Below the pieces are notes generated by a model. That model saw nothing but the letters and a program-made list of their open reading frames with translations. It had not been told where the DNA came from and ran no database searches. This document shows, in pieces, positions 1 to 23,100 of a DNA stretch of 64,000 nucleotides (position 1 is its first letter; every line of letters starts with the position of its first letter). A program made the position numbers and the translations under genes. Source of the DNA: Streptomyces aculeolatus (GTDB lineage: Bacteria; Actinomycetota; Actinomycetes; Streptomycetales; Streptomycetaceae); assembly GCF_020400605.1 (NCBI RefSeq), contig NZ_JAINRD010000001.1, positions 62,001 to 126,000 of the forward strand, given 5' to 3'.

Positions 1-1
1 G

Positions 2-1516
2 TCAGCCGCCCGCGACGAGCCGTGCGAGCAGCCCCTCGATCCCGGCGAGCTGCGCGGCGCCCTTGCCGGACGCGGCGACGAACCCGTCCGGACGCAGGAG
101 CACCCAGCCCGTCCGGCGGTGGGCGACATGGGCGTACGCGAGCACCTCCGGATGGGCGCCGGCCAGCCGCTCGGCGGCCGGCCGCAGGCCGCCGGCGTCG
201 CCGGGGCCCAGCGTGAGGAGGCGGAAGCCGTCCTGCCCGGGGTCGGCGGCCGGGACCCACAGGGGCGTCCGGCTGCCGGGGGCCGGCAGGCCGCGGGGCG
301 GCTTGGGCGTGGGGGCGCCGAAGAGCACGTCGGGGTAGCGGGTCAGCCGGCCGGCCAGCATGGGCGCGTACCAGCGCCGCAGCGTGCCCGTGGCCTGCAT
401 CAGGGCCCACACCCCGTTGCGTACGCGGGAGGCGAACGGACCGGCGGCGGACTGCCGGATCATGCGGCCCGTCGTCTGGACGACCTGCTCGGCGACGGCG
501 CGCCGCTCGGTGGTGTAGCTGTCGAGCACCGCGGGGGACAGGGTGCCGTGGATCACGCCGGCCAGCTTCCAGGCCAGGTTGCGGCCGTCCTGGATGCCGA
601 GGTTGAGCCCCTGGCCGCCGACGACGGAGTGGACGTGGGCGGCGTCGCCGGCGAGGAACACCCTGCCGGAGCGCATGGTCCGGGCGATCCGCTCCTGGCT
701 GGTGAAGGAGTCGACGGTCGTGGCGGTGGTGAAGCGCAGCCCGCCGGGGCCGCGCTCGTCGAGGATCTCCTGCACCGCCTCCCGCGTCATCGGCATGTCG
801 GGCGGGACCGGGCCGGAGATGCGCACCTGACCGCCGGGCAGCGGGGAGAGCAGCACGGTGCCCTTGCGGCCGAGGTAGTACTGCACCGCGTCCCGCCCGA
901 AGTCGCCGGTCACCTCCCCCTCGGCCAGCAGGAACGTCATCGGCACGCTGCCGCCCTCGAACGGGATGCCGAGCTGCTGCCGCACCGTGCTGCCGACGCC
1001 GTCGGCGCCGATCAGCCAGGGCGCCGTCACGGTCTCCTGCCCGCCGTCGGGGCCCTCGGTGGTGAGGGTGACGGTGTCGTCGGCGGTGCTGACGTCCGTG
1101 ACGCGGACCCCGTACTCGACCTGGCCGCCGAGCTTTTCGAGCACGCCCAGCAGCAGTTGCGTGGTCTCCTGCTGCGGCAGCACCAGCGGTTCGTTCGCCT
1201 CGCCCAGCGCGACGCGGAGCGCCTTGCCGTCGGGCATGTGGTACGCGAGGGCGGCGGGCCGCACGCCGCGCGCCAGCGCGTCGTCGAGCATGCCGAGCCC
1301 GTCGAGCACGTCGAGCGTCGGCGGCCAGAGCAGGACGGCCCGGGAGCCGGTGTGCGGTTCGGTGTCGGCCTCCAGCAGCCGTACGGGCAGGCCGAGCCGG
1401 AGCAGCTCGCACGCGGTCACCAGGCCGCACGGGCCGGCGCCGACCACGACGACGGGGTCGGGCGCGGCCGGGTCCTCGGCGGCGGGATTGCGGCTGTGGT
1501 CCTGGGCGTTACTCAT
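2..1516 (-). CDS. FAD-dependent aromatic-hydroxylase-type monooxygenase (PheA/TfdB-like)
   Basis: A 504-residue flavoprotein of the group A monooxygenase family, which uses NAD(P)H and O2 to hydroxylate or epoxidise substrates. The sequence shows an N-terminal dinucleotide-binding GAGPCG motif (about residue 26), a GADGVGS motif (about 169) and the FAD-binding GDAAHVHS motif followed by GGQGLN (about 291-305). The C-terminal part looks like the thioredoxin-like tail of phenol-hydroxylase-type members. The length is normal for the family and the gene is complete, with its stop 2 bases from the window edge. The ATG overlaps the end of the terminal PKS gene by 8 bases (ATGAGTAA), so it should be translationally coupled and belong to the same operon. 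I infer that it oxidises the polyketide after or during release; the exact position cannot be read from sequence. Whether the operon continues to the left is not visible. Confidence 0.9.
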   Translation of the reverse strand: MSNAQDHSRNPAAEDPAAPDPVVVVGAGPCGLVTACELLRLGLPVRLLEADTEPHTGSRAVLLWPPTLDVLDGLGMLDDALARGVRPAALAYHMPDGKALRVALGEANEPLVLPQQETTQLLLGVLEKLGGQVEYGVRVTDVSTADDTVTLTTEGPDGGQETVTAPWLIGADGVGSTVRQQLGIPFEGGSVPMTFLLAEGEVTGDFGRDAVQYYLGRKGTVLLSPLPGGQVRISGPVPPDMPMTREAVQEILDERGPGGLRFTTATTVDSFTSQERIARTMRSGRVFLAGDAAHVHSVVGGQGLNLGIQDGRNLAWKLAGVIHGTLSPAVLDSYTTERRAVAEQVVQTTGRMIRQSAAGPFASRVRNGVWALMQATGTLRRWYAPMLAGRLTRYPDVLFGAPTPKPPRGLPAPGSRTPLWVPAADPGQDGFRLLTLGPGDAGGLRPAAERLAGAHPEVLAYAHVAHRRTGWVLLRPDGFVAASGKGAAQLAGIEGLLARLVAGG

Positions 1517-4500
1517 CGTTCGTTCTCCAGACGTTGCTGAGCCACGCGCTCACGGCGGCGGCGGTCGTCGCGGCGTGGTCCTCGATCAGGGTGAAGTGAT
1601 CGCCCGGTACGACGACCTCGGTGTGCGGCAGCGGCCACGGCAGGGGCCGCGCCGGGATCGGCCGCTCGGCCGCGGCGAGCAGCGTGGGGACGTCGGCCGG
1701 CGTGGGGTGCAGGGTGTGCAGCAGTTCCAGATAGCGGCCCATCGCCGTGAGGCGGGTGTCGTCGACGACGTCCATCCGCGCGGCGACGCCGTCGAGCAAC
1801 TCGGGGTGGTCCGCGGGGGTGTAGTCGGTGAGCGGCCGGCTGTCGAGCAGCACCACCGCCGCGGCGCCCAGCCGCGCCGCGAGGGCGTGCGCGAGGAGGC
1901 CGCCGGAGGAGTAGCCGACGAAGGCGAACGGCCCGCCGTCCGCCGCGCGCACGGCGGCGACGGCCAGCGCGTCGAGCAGCGCCGGCAGGTTCGCGGGCAG
2001 CGGCTCGCCGGCGCGGAAGCCGGGCAGCGGCAGCGCCGTCACCCGGTAGCCGTCGCCGTCACCGTCGCCGCGCAGCGCGGCGGCGAGCCGCGCGAACTGG
2101 TGGGGCCCGGACGCCGCGAGCGCGCTGGGCAGCGCGAGAAGCCGCGGCCCGGTGCCGTCGGCGGTCAGCTCGACGGGCGCGGGGAGCGCACCCGGGTCGC
2201 CGGTGCCGATGAAGGCCGTACGGAACGAGGCCGCCGTGGCCAGCATCCCGATGAACTCCCGCGACCGCCCCTGCTCCAGCGCGCCCCGGAACATCGCGGG
2301 CAGGGAGCCGCCGCCCGCGCCGTGCGCGTCGTACGGACCGGGCGGGCCCGCGGACTCCGGGGACTCGGCGGGGGCGGGGGAGAGGTCGGCGTACAACTGG
2401 TCCGTGAGCGCGGCCAGATCGGGGTTCCCCGTGAGGACGGAGGCCGGGAGGGCGGCGCCGGTGGCGCTGTTGAGGCGGTTGCGGAGTTCGACGGTGGTCA
2501 GCGAGTCGAAGCCCAGCTCCAGCAGCCCCCGCCCGGCGAGCGCCGCGGGGTCGGCGTGGCCGAGGACGGCGGCGACCTCGGTGGTGACCAGGTCGGCCAG
2601 CAGCGTGCGCAGCTCCTCGCCGGTGGCGTCCGCCAGCCGCTGCCGCGCCGCGGACCCGGCCGATCCGGCCGACCCGGCCGGTCCGGCCGGCCCGCCGGAT
2701 GCCGCCGACCCGCCGGACCCCGCGGGGCCTTCGGGGCGTACGCGGGTGTCGGAGACCAGTTCGGCGAGCAGGGCGCCGGTGCGGGCCGCGCCGTAGGAGG
2801 CGGCGAACCGCTCCCAGTCGATCTGCGCCACCACCGCGCCCGGCTCGTCCTCGTCGACGGTCCAGCGCACGCCGTGGAGCATCTCGGTCGCGTCGAGCGG
2901 GGCGAGACCGGCGCTTGCGAACCGCTGCTCCCCCTCCCCGGCGCCGCTCCACGTGCCCCAGGCGACGGACGCCACCTCCAGCCCCATGGCCGTCCGCAGC
3001 GCCTCGGCCAGCGCCTCGACGTGCGCGCTGACGGCCCCGTACGCGCCCTGGCCGACGCCCCCGAAGGTCGCGGCGACGGAGGAGAAGCACACCAGCGCCT
3101 CCAGCGGCACGCCCGCCAGCTCGGCCAGCAGCGCGCCCGCCTCCCCGGCCCCCGCCAGGCTCTCCGACAGCAGCGCCGGGGTGAGCCGGCCGACCGGCAC
3201 GTCCCCCGGCGGGGCGCCGGCGTGCACGGCGGCGGTGAGCGGCCGGTCCGCGGGGGCGGCCGCCAGGATCTCCTCCTGCTCCGGGCAGGTGCCGAGCGCC
3301 GTGGCGGGGATGCCGTCGGCGGTCAGCTCCGCCGCCTCCTCGTCCGTCCCCGCGCGGGTGCCGCCGGCCAGCAGCACGTGCGCCGCGCCCCCGGCCGCGA
3401 GCAGCCGCGCGACGGCGCCGCGGGGGCTGCCGTCGGGGCCGGCGACGAGCACGGTGCCGTGCGGCTGCCAGGGGCGGGCCGCGCGGCCCGCGGGGCGGGA
3501 CCGGTGGGGGCGGGCGCGCACGAGGCGGCGTACGAACAGGCCCTCGGGGCGTACCGCCACCTCGTCCTCGCGCCGCTCGCCGGGGCCGGAGAGCGCCAAC
3601 ACGAGCGCGTCGGCAAGCCGCGACCACGCGCCGTCCGGGGGCGGGTCCACCCGGGGGCCGCCGGCCTCCGGCCGTTCCCCGGCAGTTGCCCCCTCCGGTA
3701 CGTCCGCCTGCTTCATGTCCTCCTGCGGTACGTCCGACTGCGGTACGTCCCGCCGCGGCTCGTCCTCCTCCGGCAGGTCCACGAGCCCGCCCCACTGCCC
3801 CGGCTGCTCGTGCGCCACCGCCCGGCCCAGGCCCCAGACCGCGGCCTGGTCCGCCCGGGGGCCGGCATCGTCCCGGTCCACGGCGACGCCGCCCCGGGTC
3901 ACCACCCAGAGCGGCGCGTCGAGCGCGGCGTCGGCCAGACCCTGCGCCAGCGCCAGCGTCGCGCTCATGCCCACGGTGAGGTACGACTCGCCGGGTGCCG
4001 TCGCGTCGTCGAACGCCAGCAGCGACAGCACACCGGCCGCGCCCTCGGGGGCGGCGTCGCGCAGCCGCGCGGCCAACGCCTCGCGCCCGGCCGCCGCGGC
4101 GTCCACCTCCAGCAGCCGGCAGCGCGCACCGCGCCCGGTCAGCGCCCGCAGCGCCGCGGCCGATGCGCCGGGCGCGTCGGCGGGGGCGACGACCAGCCAG
4201 TCTCCCCCGATACGCGCCGCGGCCCCCGGCTGCGCCGCCGCCCGCCACGCCACCCGGTAGTGCAGCCGGTCCTGGGCGGCGCTCTCCCGCCCCCGGGCCC
4301 GGTACTCGGCGAGCGCCGGCAGCACGGCGTCCAGCGCGGCCGGCTCCACGCCGACGGCCTTCGCCAGGGTCCTGGCGTCCCGCTGCTCCACGTGGTCCCA
4401 GAACCAGTCGTCCTGTCCCGTCTCCCCCGTCCCCTTCGCCGCCGGGGCGAGCCAGAACCGCTCGCGGTGGAAGGGGTACGTGGGCAGTTCGCGGCGGCGG

Positions 4501-7306
4501 GCGCCGGTGCCCGCGAACAGCTCGGGCCACGCGACCGGCAGCCCGGCCGTGTACGCCTCGCCCAGCGTGGTGAGGAAGCGGCCGGCGCCGCCGTCGTCGC
4601 GCCGCAGCGTGCCGAGCACCGCCGCGGCCCCGCCGGCGTCCTCGGCGTCGAGGACCTCCTGCACCGCCGCCGTGAGCACCGGGTGGGCTCCCACCTCGAC
4701 GAACGCCCGGTGCCCCGCGCCGGCCAGCGCGCCGACCGCGGCGCCGAAGCGGACCGTGCTCCGCGCGTTGCGGTACCAGTACCCGGCGTCCAGGCCCGCG
4801 GTGTCGAAGGGCTCCCCGGTGACCGTGGAGACGAACCGGATCCGGCCGCGCCGCGGCCGGATGTCCTGCCAGCCGGCGAGCAGCCGGGCGCGGAGCGGTT
4901 CGATCTGCGGCGAGTGCGCGGCGAAGTCGACCCGCACCCTGCGGGCGTCCACGTCCTCGGCGGCGAGCGCGGCCAGCAGTTCGTCGAGCGCCCCGGTCTC
5001 GCCGGAGACCACGACCCCGGCGGGGCCGTTGACGGCCGCGACCGTCAGCCGGTCCGCCCAGGGCGCGAGCCGGTCGGCCGCGGCCTTCTCGGGCAGCGGT
5101 ACGACGGCCATGCCGCCCTGCCCCGCCAGGCCGTGCAGCACGGCCCCCCGGTGGGCGATGACGGCGGCGCCGTCCTCCAGGGAGAGCCCGCCCGCGACGA
5201 CGGCCGCGGCGATCTCGCCCTGCGAGTGGCCCGCGACGGCCGCGGGCCGCACCCCGCACGCCTGCCACAGCTCGGCGAGCGCCACGGAGACGGCCCACTG
5301 CGCGGGCTGGACGACGTCGGCCCGCTCCAGGTCGGGGCCTTCGGCGTGCCGCAGTACGTCGCCGAGCGACCAGTCGACGTGCGGCGCCAGCGCCTTCTCG
5401 CAGGCGGCGATGTGCTCGGCGAACACCGGTGAGGCGGCGAGCAGTTCGCGGCCCATCCCGGCCCAGTGGGAGCCGCCGCCGCCGAAGAGGAACACCGGCC
5501 CCGTGTCGGCGGCCTCCGGCAGCGCCCGGCCGCGTACGACACCCGCCGCGGACCGCCCGTCGGCCAGCGCGCGCAGGCCCTGGGCGAAGCCGTCCGCGTC
5601 GGCGGCGGTGACCACCGCGCGGTGCGGGAAGGCCCGGCGGCCGGCGGCGAGCGTGAACCCGGTGTCCAGCACCGCGGGCGGCGCCGCGGGGTCCGCGGTG
5701 AGGTGGTCGTGCAGGCGGGCGGCCTGGGCGCGCAGTTCGTCCTCGGTACGGGCCGACAGCGGCCACGGCGCCGGTGCCCCGGCGCGGGTGCCGACCACGA
5801 GCGGCGCCGGCCCTTCCGCGGGGCCGTCCCCGGGCTCCGGGGGCTCCGCGGGCGCCTCCTCCAGGATCAGGTGCGCGTTGGTGCCGCTGACCCCGAACGC
5901 CGAGACGCCCGCGCGGCGCGGCCGGCCCGTCTGCGGCCACTCCCGGTGCTCGGTGAGCAGCCGCACCTCCCCCGCCGTCCAGTCGACGTGCGGCGTCGGC
6001 TCGTCCACGTGCAGGCTCGCGGGCAGCTGCCCGTGGCGGAGCGCCAGGACCATCTTGATGATCCCGGCGACGCCCGCCGCAGAACCGGTGTGGCCGAAGT
6101 TCGACTTCAACGAGCCGAGCCACAGCGGCCGTTCCGCGGGCCGCCCCTGCCCGTACGTGGCCAGCAGCGCCTGCGCCTCGATGGGGTCGCCGAGCGTGGT
6201 GCCCGTGCCGTGCGCCTCCACGGCGTCGACGTCCCCGGGCGCCAGGCCGGCGGCGGCGAGGGCGGCGCGGATGACGCGCTGCTGCGCGGGGCCGTTGGGG
6301 GCGGACAGGCCGTTGCTGGCGCCGTCCTGGTTGACGGCGGAGCCGCGGATCACCGCGAGCACCGGGTGCCCGTGGCGCCGCGCGTCGGACAGCCGCTCCA
6401 GCAGGAGCATCCCCACACCCTCGCCCCACCCGGTCCCGTCGGCCGCCGCCGCGAAGGGCTTGCACCGGCCGTCCGGCGCCAGCCCCCGCTGCCGGCTGAA
6501 CTCCACGAACCCGCCGGGTGTCGACAGCACCATCACCCCGCCCGCGAGCGCCAGTTCGCACTCCCCCGTACGCAGCGACCCGACGGCGGCATGGGTGCTC
6601 ACCAGCGACGACGAGCAGGCGGTGTCCACCGTCAGCGCCGGGCCCTCCAGGCCGAAGGAGTACGAGATCCGCCCGGACAGCACGCTCGCGGCGTTGCCCG
6701 TCATCACGTAGCCCTCGACGCGGTCGGACGTCGTCGTCGTGAGCATCCCGTAGTCCTGGCCGCTGCTCCCGACGAAGACGCCGGTGCGGCTGCCCGCGAG
6801 CGACGACACGTCGATGCCCGCCCGCTCGACGGCCTCCCACGCCGCCTCCAGCGCGAGCCGCTGCTGCGGGTCCATGGCCAGGGCCTCGCGCGGCGAGATG
6901 CCGAAGAACTCCGCGTCGAAGTCCCCCGCGTCGTGCAGGAATCCGCCGTGGCGCACGTAGCTGGTGCCCGGGTGGTCGGGGTCGGGGTGGTACAGCCCGT
7001 CGAGGTCCCAGCCACGGTCCGCGGGGAACCCGCCGATCACGTCACGCCCCGCGGCCAGCAGCTCCCACAGCGCCTCCGGCGTGGCCGCCCCGCCGGGGAA
7101 CCGGCAGGCCATGCCGACGACGGCGATCGGCTCCCGCTCGCGCCGGTCCGCCTGCCGCAGCCGGCGCATGGCCTCGTGCAGGTCGACGGTCACGCGCTCC
7201 AGGTAGTCCCGCAGGCGCGACTCGTTGCCCGCGGGCGTCGGGCCGGCGGTGTCCGCGGTGGCGGTGTTCGCGGTAGCGGTGCCCGCGGTGTTCGTCATGG
7301 CGGTCC

Positions 7307-7310
<4 letters not shown>
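1509..7310 (-). CDS. Type I PKS protein E: module 8 (KS-AT-degenerate KR-ACP) with terminal thioesterase
   Basis: A 1933-residue last extension module. A class 1 docking coiled coil (about 20-45) is followed by KS (active Cys232 in DTACSSS), AT (Ser696 in GHSQGE), a KR-like region (about 1180-1510), ACP (Ser1603 in GFDSL) and thioesterase (Ser1801 in GYSSG; a late GDHF supplies the likely His). The AT has DVVQ and HSQGE, as in methylmalonyl ATs, but FAAH in place of YASH, so its extender is less certain. The KR lacks the Rossmann GGTGxLG motif (GPDGSPRG instead), has no recognisable catalytic Lys, and reads YGAVS where YxxxN is expected; it is probably inactive, leaving the C3 ketone. An Ala/Gly/Pro/Ser-rich linker joins KR to ACP. 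I chose the ATG that overlaps the TGA of the upstream gene (ATGA); an in-frame ATG lies four codons later. The TE releases the finished chain as lactone, acid or pyrone. Confidence 0.95.
3693..3752 (-). repeat. Four 15-bp tandem repeats inside the module 8 KR region
   Basis: Four consecutive 15-bp units at 3693, 3708, 3723 and 3738. Units 3 and 4 differ by two bases, unit 1 is close to them, and unit 2 is diverged. They are in frame and encode pentapeptides [20 protein letters not shown] inside the structural part of the decayed KR. This looks like a slippage-derived insertion tolerated in a domain no longer needed for catalysis. Confidence 0.75.
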
Positions 7311-17193
<9,883 letters not shown>

Positions 17194-17197
<4 letters not shown>

Positions 17198-20100
17198 CGC
17201 GCGTCACCCTGTTCGGAGTCGGAGTCGTCGTCGCCGAGGGCCATGTCGATCAGGCTCTGGGCGTCCAGGGAGTCCAGGTCGGCGTCGCCGTCCGCGTCCG
17301 CGTCGAAGTCGTCGGCCTCCGCGGTTCGCGCGGGCTGCGCGGGGGGCGGGGCGGCGTCGTCCGCCGCGAGGGCGAGCAGCGCGTCCAGCAGCCCCGCGTC
17401 GCGGAGCCGCGCGGGCGACAGGCCCGCCAGCGCGGCGCGCACCGCCGCCTCGTCGGCGCCCGGGTCCTCCCCGGCGGCCGGCTCGGCGGCGGCCGGGTCC
17501 GCGGGGGCGGCCGCCAGCAGCCCGGCGAGGTGGTCGGCCAGCGCCTGCGGCGTCGGCCGGTCGAAGAGCAGCCCCGCCGGGAGCCGCAGCCCCGTCGCCC
17601 GCGCGAGCCGGTTGCGCAGCTCCACCGAGGTCAGCGAGTCGAACCCCAGCTCCGCGAACGCCGCGTCGGGCGCCAGCGCCCCGGCATCCGCGTGCCCCAG
17701 CACCGCCGCCGACTCCCGGCACACCAGGTCGAGCACGGCGTTGCGGCGCTCGGCCGCGGTCGCCCCGGCGAGGCGCCGCGCGAGGTCACCGGCCGCCGCG
17801 GGCCCGCCCTTGTCGCGTACGGGCCGGCCGCCGCCCTGCGCGCCCCGCACCAACTCGCGGAGCAGCGGCGGCACGTCGTCCCCGCGCGCCCGCAGCGCCG
17901 CCGGGTCCAGCTTGACCGGCAGCGACACGGCCTCCGTCACCTCAAGGGCGGCGTCGAACAGCCGCAGCCCCTCCGCCTCCGACAGCGCCCCCGACCCCGC
18001 GCGCGCCAGCCGCGCCCGGTCCGTACCGCCCAGCCCGGCGTTCATCCCGCCCGGCTGGTCCCACAGCCCCCAGGCCAGCGACACCGCGGGCAGCCCGCGG
18101 GCCCGCCGGTGCCCGGCGAGGGCGTCGAGGAAGGCGTTCGCCGCCGCGTAGTTGGCCTGCCCCGGCGCGCCCAGCGTGCCTGCCGCGGACGAGAACAGGA
18201 CGAAGAGCGCCAGGTCGGCGTCCCGCGTCAGCTCGTGCAGCGCCCACGCCGCGTCGGCCTTCGGCGCGAGGGCGGTACGCAGCCGCTCCGCGGTCATCGA
18301 CGCGAGTACGCCGTCGTCCAGGACGCCCGCCGTGTGGACGACGCCGGTCAGCGGGTGGGCGGCGGGCACGGCGGCGAGCAGCGCGGCCAGCGCCTCCCGG
18401 TCGGCCACGTCACAGGCGGCCACGGTGACCGCGGCGCCCAGCTCCTCCAGTTCCGCGACGAGTTCCGCCACGCCGGGTGCCGCGGCGCCGCGCCGCCCGG
18501 CGAGGAGCAGGTGGCGGATCCCGTACGCGGTCACCAGGTGGCGGGCGATCAGCCCGCCGAGCGCCCCGGTGGCACCGGTGACGAGCACCGTGCCGTCCGG
18601 GTCCGGGGGGCGCGGCACGGTCAGCGCGACCTTCCCGCGGTGCCGGGCCTGGCTGATGTGGCGGAACGCCTCGGGTGCCGCCCGTACGTCCCAGACCGTC
18701 AGCGGCGGCAGCGTGAGCGCGCCCTCGCCGAACAGCGCCATCACCTCGCCGAACATCGCGGCGATCCGTTCGGCCCCCGCGTCCATCAGGTCGTACGCCG
18801 TGTACTCGACGCCCTCGTGCGCGGCCCGTACGGCATCCGCGTCCCTGATGTCCGTCTTGCCCATCTCCAGGAACCGGCCGCCGGGCCGCAGCAGCCGGAG
18901 CGAGGCGTCGGTGAACTCCTGGGCCAGCGAGTTCAGCACCACGTCGACGCCGCCGCCGGCGTCGCGGAAGGCGGCCTCGAAGTCGAGCGTGCGGGACGAG
19001 GCGACGTGGTCGGCGGGCAGCCCCAGCGCGTGCAGCGCCGCCTGCTTGCCGGGGCTCGCCGTGCCGTACACCTCGGCGCCGAGGTGCCGGGCGAGCTGCA
19101 CGGCCGCCGTCCCGACGCCGCCGGCCGCCGCGTGCACCAGCACCGACTGGCCGGGCTTGAGGGCGCCGAGGTCCACGAGGCCGTAGTAGGCGGTGAGGTA
19201 GACGACGGGGACGGTGGCGGCCTGCGCGAAGGTCCAGTCGCGGGGCATCGGCGCCAGGAGCCGCCGGTCGGCGGTGGCGAGCGGGCCGACCGCGCCCCGC
19301 ACCATCCCGAACACCCGGTCACCGGGCGCCAGATCGGTGACGTCCGGCGCGGTCTCGACGACGATCCCGGCGGCTTCGCCGCCGATGGCCACCTCGCCCG
19401 GGTACATGCCGAGGGCGCCCAGCACGTCGCGGAAGTTCAGCCCGGCGGCGCGTACGGACAGCCGGACGTGGCCCGGTGCCAGGGGCGCGGTCGCCTCGGG
19501 CGCGGGCAGCAGCGCGAGGTTGTCCAGCGATCCGGGCGCGGTCACGCCGAGCCGCCACGCCGCGGCGCCGGCCCGCGGTACGAGCGCGGGGGCGGCGGCG
19601 CGGGCGAGGCGGGCGGCGAGCGGGGTGCCGGCGCGGACGGCGAGTTGCGGCTCGCCGGAGGCGACCGCCCGCGGCAGGGCGCGCAGGGACTCGGGGGTGC
19701 CGTCGGTGTCGACGAGGAGCAGCCGCCCGGGGTGCTCGGCCGCCGCGGCCCGTACGAGGCCCCAGGCGGTGGCGGCGGCGAGGTCGGGGTCCTCCTCGGC
19801 GCCGACGGCGACGGCGCCGCGGGTGAGGACGGCGAGGCGGGTGGCGGCGAGGCGTTCCTCGGCGAGCCACGCCTTGATCGTGTCCAGCGTGCGGACGGCG
19901 ACCGTGTGCGCGGCGGCGGGGGCGGGCCCGGGTACGTCGCCGGTGGTGACGGGGAGCACGAGCAGGCCGGGCACCTCGGGCAGCGCGGCGGGGTCGAGCC
20001 CGGTGACGGAGCGGGCGGCGGGCAGCGCGGCGAGCAGGTCGCCGGCGCCGCCGGTGGTGAGCACGGCCCAGGTCGCGGCGTCTTCTGCCGCGTCGCCGGC

Positions 20101-23100
20101 CGCGTCGCCGGCCGTGTCGGCGGCGAGCGGCTGCCAGGTGAGGCGGTGGAGCGAGTCGTGCGGGGCGGGGGCGAGCGGGCGCAGCAGCAACGTCCCCACG
20201 GAGACGACGGGTCGGCCGGTCGCCGGGTCGGTGGCGTCGAGCCTGACGGCGTGGTCGCCGGTGGGGACGATACGTACCCGCAGGGCACCGGCCCGCGTGC
20301 GGTGAACGTGGACGTCCGTCCAGCTGAAGGGGAGGTACCCGGTGCCGTCCTGCTCGTCGCCGGTGAGGGCCACGGCGTGCAGCGCGGCGTCGAAGAGGGC
20401 CGGGTGCAGCGCGAACCGGTCGGCGCCGGGGGCGGCGCCGGTGTCCGCGGCGACCTCGGCGAGGACGGCGTCGCCGTGGCGCCACGCGGCGTGCAGCCCG
20501 CGGAAGGCGGGGCCGTAGCGCAGGCCGGCGGCGTCGAGCCGCTCGTACAGCTCCTCCGGCGGGACGGGGACGGCGCCCGGCGGGGGCCAGGCGGCGGATT
20601 GAGGGGAGACGGCCGGGGCGGGTGGCTCGGTCTCCGCGGCGGTGCCGTGGGCGTGGCGGGTCCAGGGCGCACGGTTGCCGTCGTCGCCGGCGGGGCGGGA
20701 GTGGACGGCGACCTCGGCGCCCTCGACGGCCACCTGCAGTTCGACGGCCCCGGTCGCGGGGATCGCCAGGGGCGCGGTGAGGACGAGTTCGTCCAGCGCG
20801 GCGCGTCCGGCGTGGCGGGCGGCGTGGAGGGCGAGTTCGAGGAACGCGGTGCCGGGGAGGAGGACGGAGTCCCCCACGGCGTGGTCGGCGAGCCAGGGGT
20901 GGGTGCGGAGGGACAGGGTGCCCGCGAAGACCGTCGCGCCGTCGCGGTCGGCGAGCACGACGGCCGGGCCGATCAGCGGATGGTGACCGGCGGTGGCGGA
21001 GGCGGGAGGCGCGTCGAGCCACAGGCGTTGGCGCTGGAAGGGGTAGGTGGGCAGGTCGGTCAGTCGGGCCGCGGGGAGGAGCACGTCCCAGCACGGGGTG
21101 GCGGCGTGGTGGGTGTGGAGGGTGGCCAGCGCGGCGAGGAGAGTGGGGACCTGCTCGCGCGCGCGGCGCTGGAGGGGGACCGTGAGGGCCGGGATCTCGG
21201 TGTCGGCGAGGCATTCGGCGGCGAGCGTGGTGAGCGCGGCGTCGGGTCCGGTCTCCACGTACGTCGTCACACCCGCGGCGCGTAGGGCCTCGACGGCCTC
21301 GGAGAACCGGACCGGCTCGCGGACCTGACGCACCCAGTACTCCGGATCCACCAGGCGATCCGCATCCCCGGCCAGGGGTATCCGCGGCGGATGGAACGTC
21401 AGCGTGCGGACGACCTCGCGGAACGGGGCCAGCATCCCGTCCATGTGCGGGGAGTGGAACGCATGACTCACGTGCAGCTCACGGGAGCGGAACCGCTCCG
21501 CGACCGCGCGCGCCTCGGCCGCGTCGCCGGAGATGACCGTGGTGGAAGGGCTGTTGAGCGCCGCGATCGCCACGCCCCCGGTGAGGTGCGGGGTGACCTC
21601 CTCGGCGGACGCCTGGAGGGAGATCATGACTCCCGTGGCGGGCATCTCCTGCATGAGCCGGGCCCGCGTGGCGACCAGCAACGCCGCATCGGCCAGGTCG
21701 AGGACACCGGCGCAGTGAGCGGCGGCCACCTCCCCCACCGAATGACCCGCCAGACAGTCCGGTGCGACACCCCAGTGGCCGAGCAGCCGGAAGAGCGCGA
21801 CTTCAAGCGCGAACAGCGCGGGCTGCGCGTACCGCGTACGCCCCAGCACCTCGGCCTCCGCCTCGAACATCACCTCACGCAACGGCCGGTCGAGATGGAG
21901 GTCGAGCGCCGCCGCCACCTCGTCCAGCGCCTCCGCGAAGACCGGGAACCCGGCGTACAACTCCCGTCCCATCCCCGGGAACTGGCTCCCCTGCCCCGTG
22001 AACAGGAACGCCAGCTTGCCGGGAGCGGGAGCGGAGTCCGGGCCGGTGACCAGGAGCGGGTGCGCGGCACCCGCGGCGAGCGCGGCCAGCGCCGCCCGGT
22101 CGCCGTCCAGGACCACGGCGCGGTGCCGGTGCCCCGCCCGGGACGCGGCCAACGTGCGGGCGACGTCCGCGGGATCCGTCTCCGGGTGGCTCCCGGCATA
22201 CGCCGCCAGCCGCTCCCCCTGCGCCGCCAGAGCCGCCGGGCTCTTCGCCGACAACGGCCACAGCAACGCCCCCGGGCGCGCCGCCTCTTCGGCTTCCGGC
22301 TCCTGCGGGGCCTGCTCCAGGATCACATGCGCGTTCGTCCCACTGATCCCGAACGACGACACCGCCGCCCGCCGCGGCCCGCCCGTCTCCGGCCACGGCC
22401 GCGCCTCCGTCAGCAGCCGCACCGCGCCCGACTCCCAGTCGACATGCGGCGTCGGCTCGTCCACGTGCAGCGTCGCCGGCAACTCCCCGTGCCGCATCGC
22501 CTGGACCATCTTGATGATCCCCGCGACCCCCGCCGCCGCCTGGGCATGGCCGATGTTGGACTTCACCGAACCCAGCCACACCGGCCGCTCCGCGGGACGC
22601 CCCCGCCCGTACGTCGCGAGCAGCGCCTCCGCCTCGATCGGGTCGCCCAGCTCCGTGCCCGTGCCGTGCGCCTCCACCGCGTCCACGTCGGACTCGGCGA
22701 GCCCGGCGTTCACGAGGGCGTCGAGGATGACGCGCTGCTGCGAAGGGCCGTTGGGCACGGTCAGCCCGCTGCTCGCGCCGTCCTGGTTGACCGCCGAGCC
22801 GCGCACCAGCCCCAGCACCCGGTGCCCGTTGCGTCGCGCGTCCGACAGCCGCTCCAGCAGCAGCAGCCCCGCGCCCTCGGCCCACCCCGCGCCGTCCGCC
22901 GCCGCCGCGAACGACTTGCACCGGCCGTCCGGCGCCAGCCCGCGCTGCCGGCTGAACTCCACGAAGGTGCCCGGCGTCGCCATCACCGACACCCCGCCCG
23001 CCAGCGCGAGGCCGCACTCCCCGAGCCGCAGCGCGTTCACCGCCAGGTGCACGGCGACCAGCGACGACGAGCACGCCGTGTCGACGGTCACCGCCGGGCC

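Noticed and set aside
966..5432. Long plus-strand frame opposite PKS protein E and the FAD monooxygenase
   Set aside because: Antisense shadow with no recognisable motifs and no ribosome-binding site; both minus-strand genes have complete family signatures.
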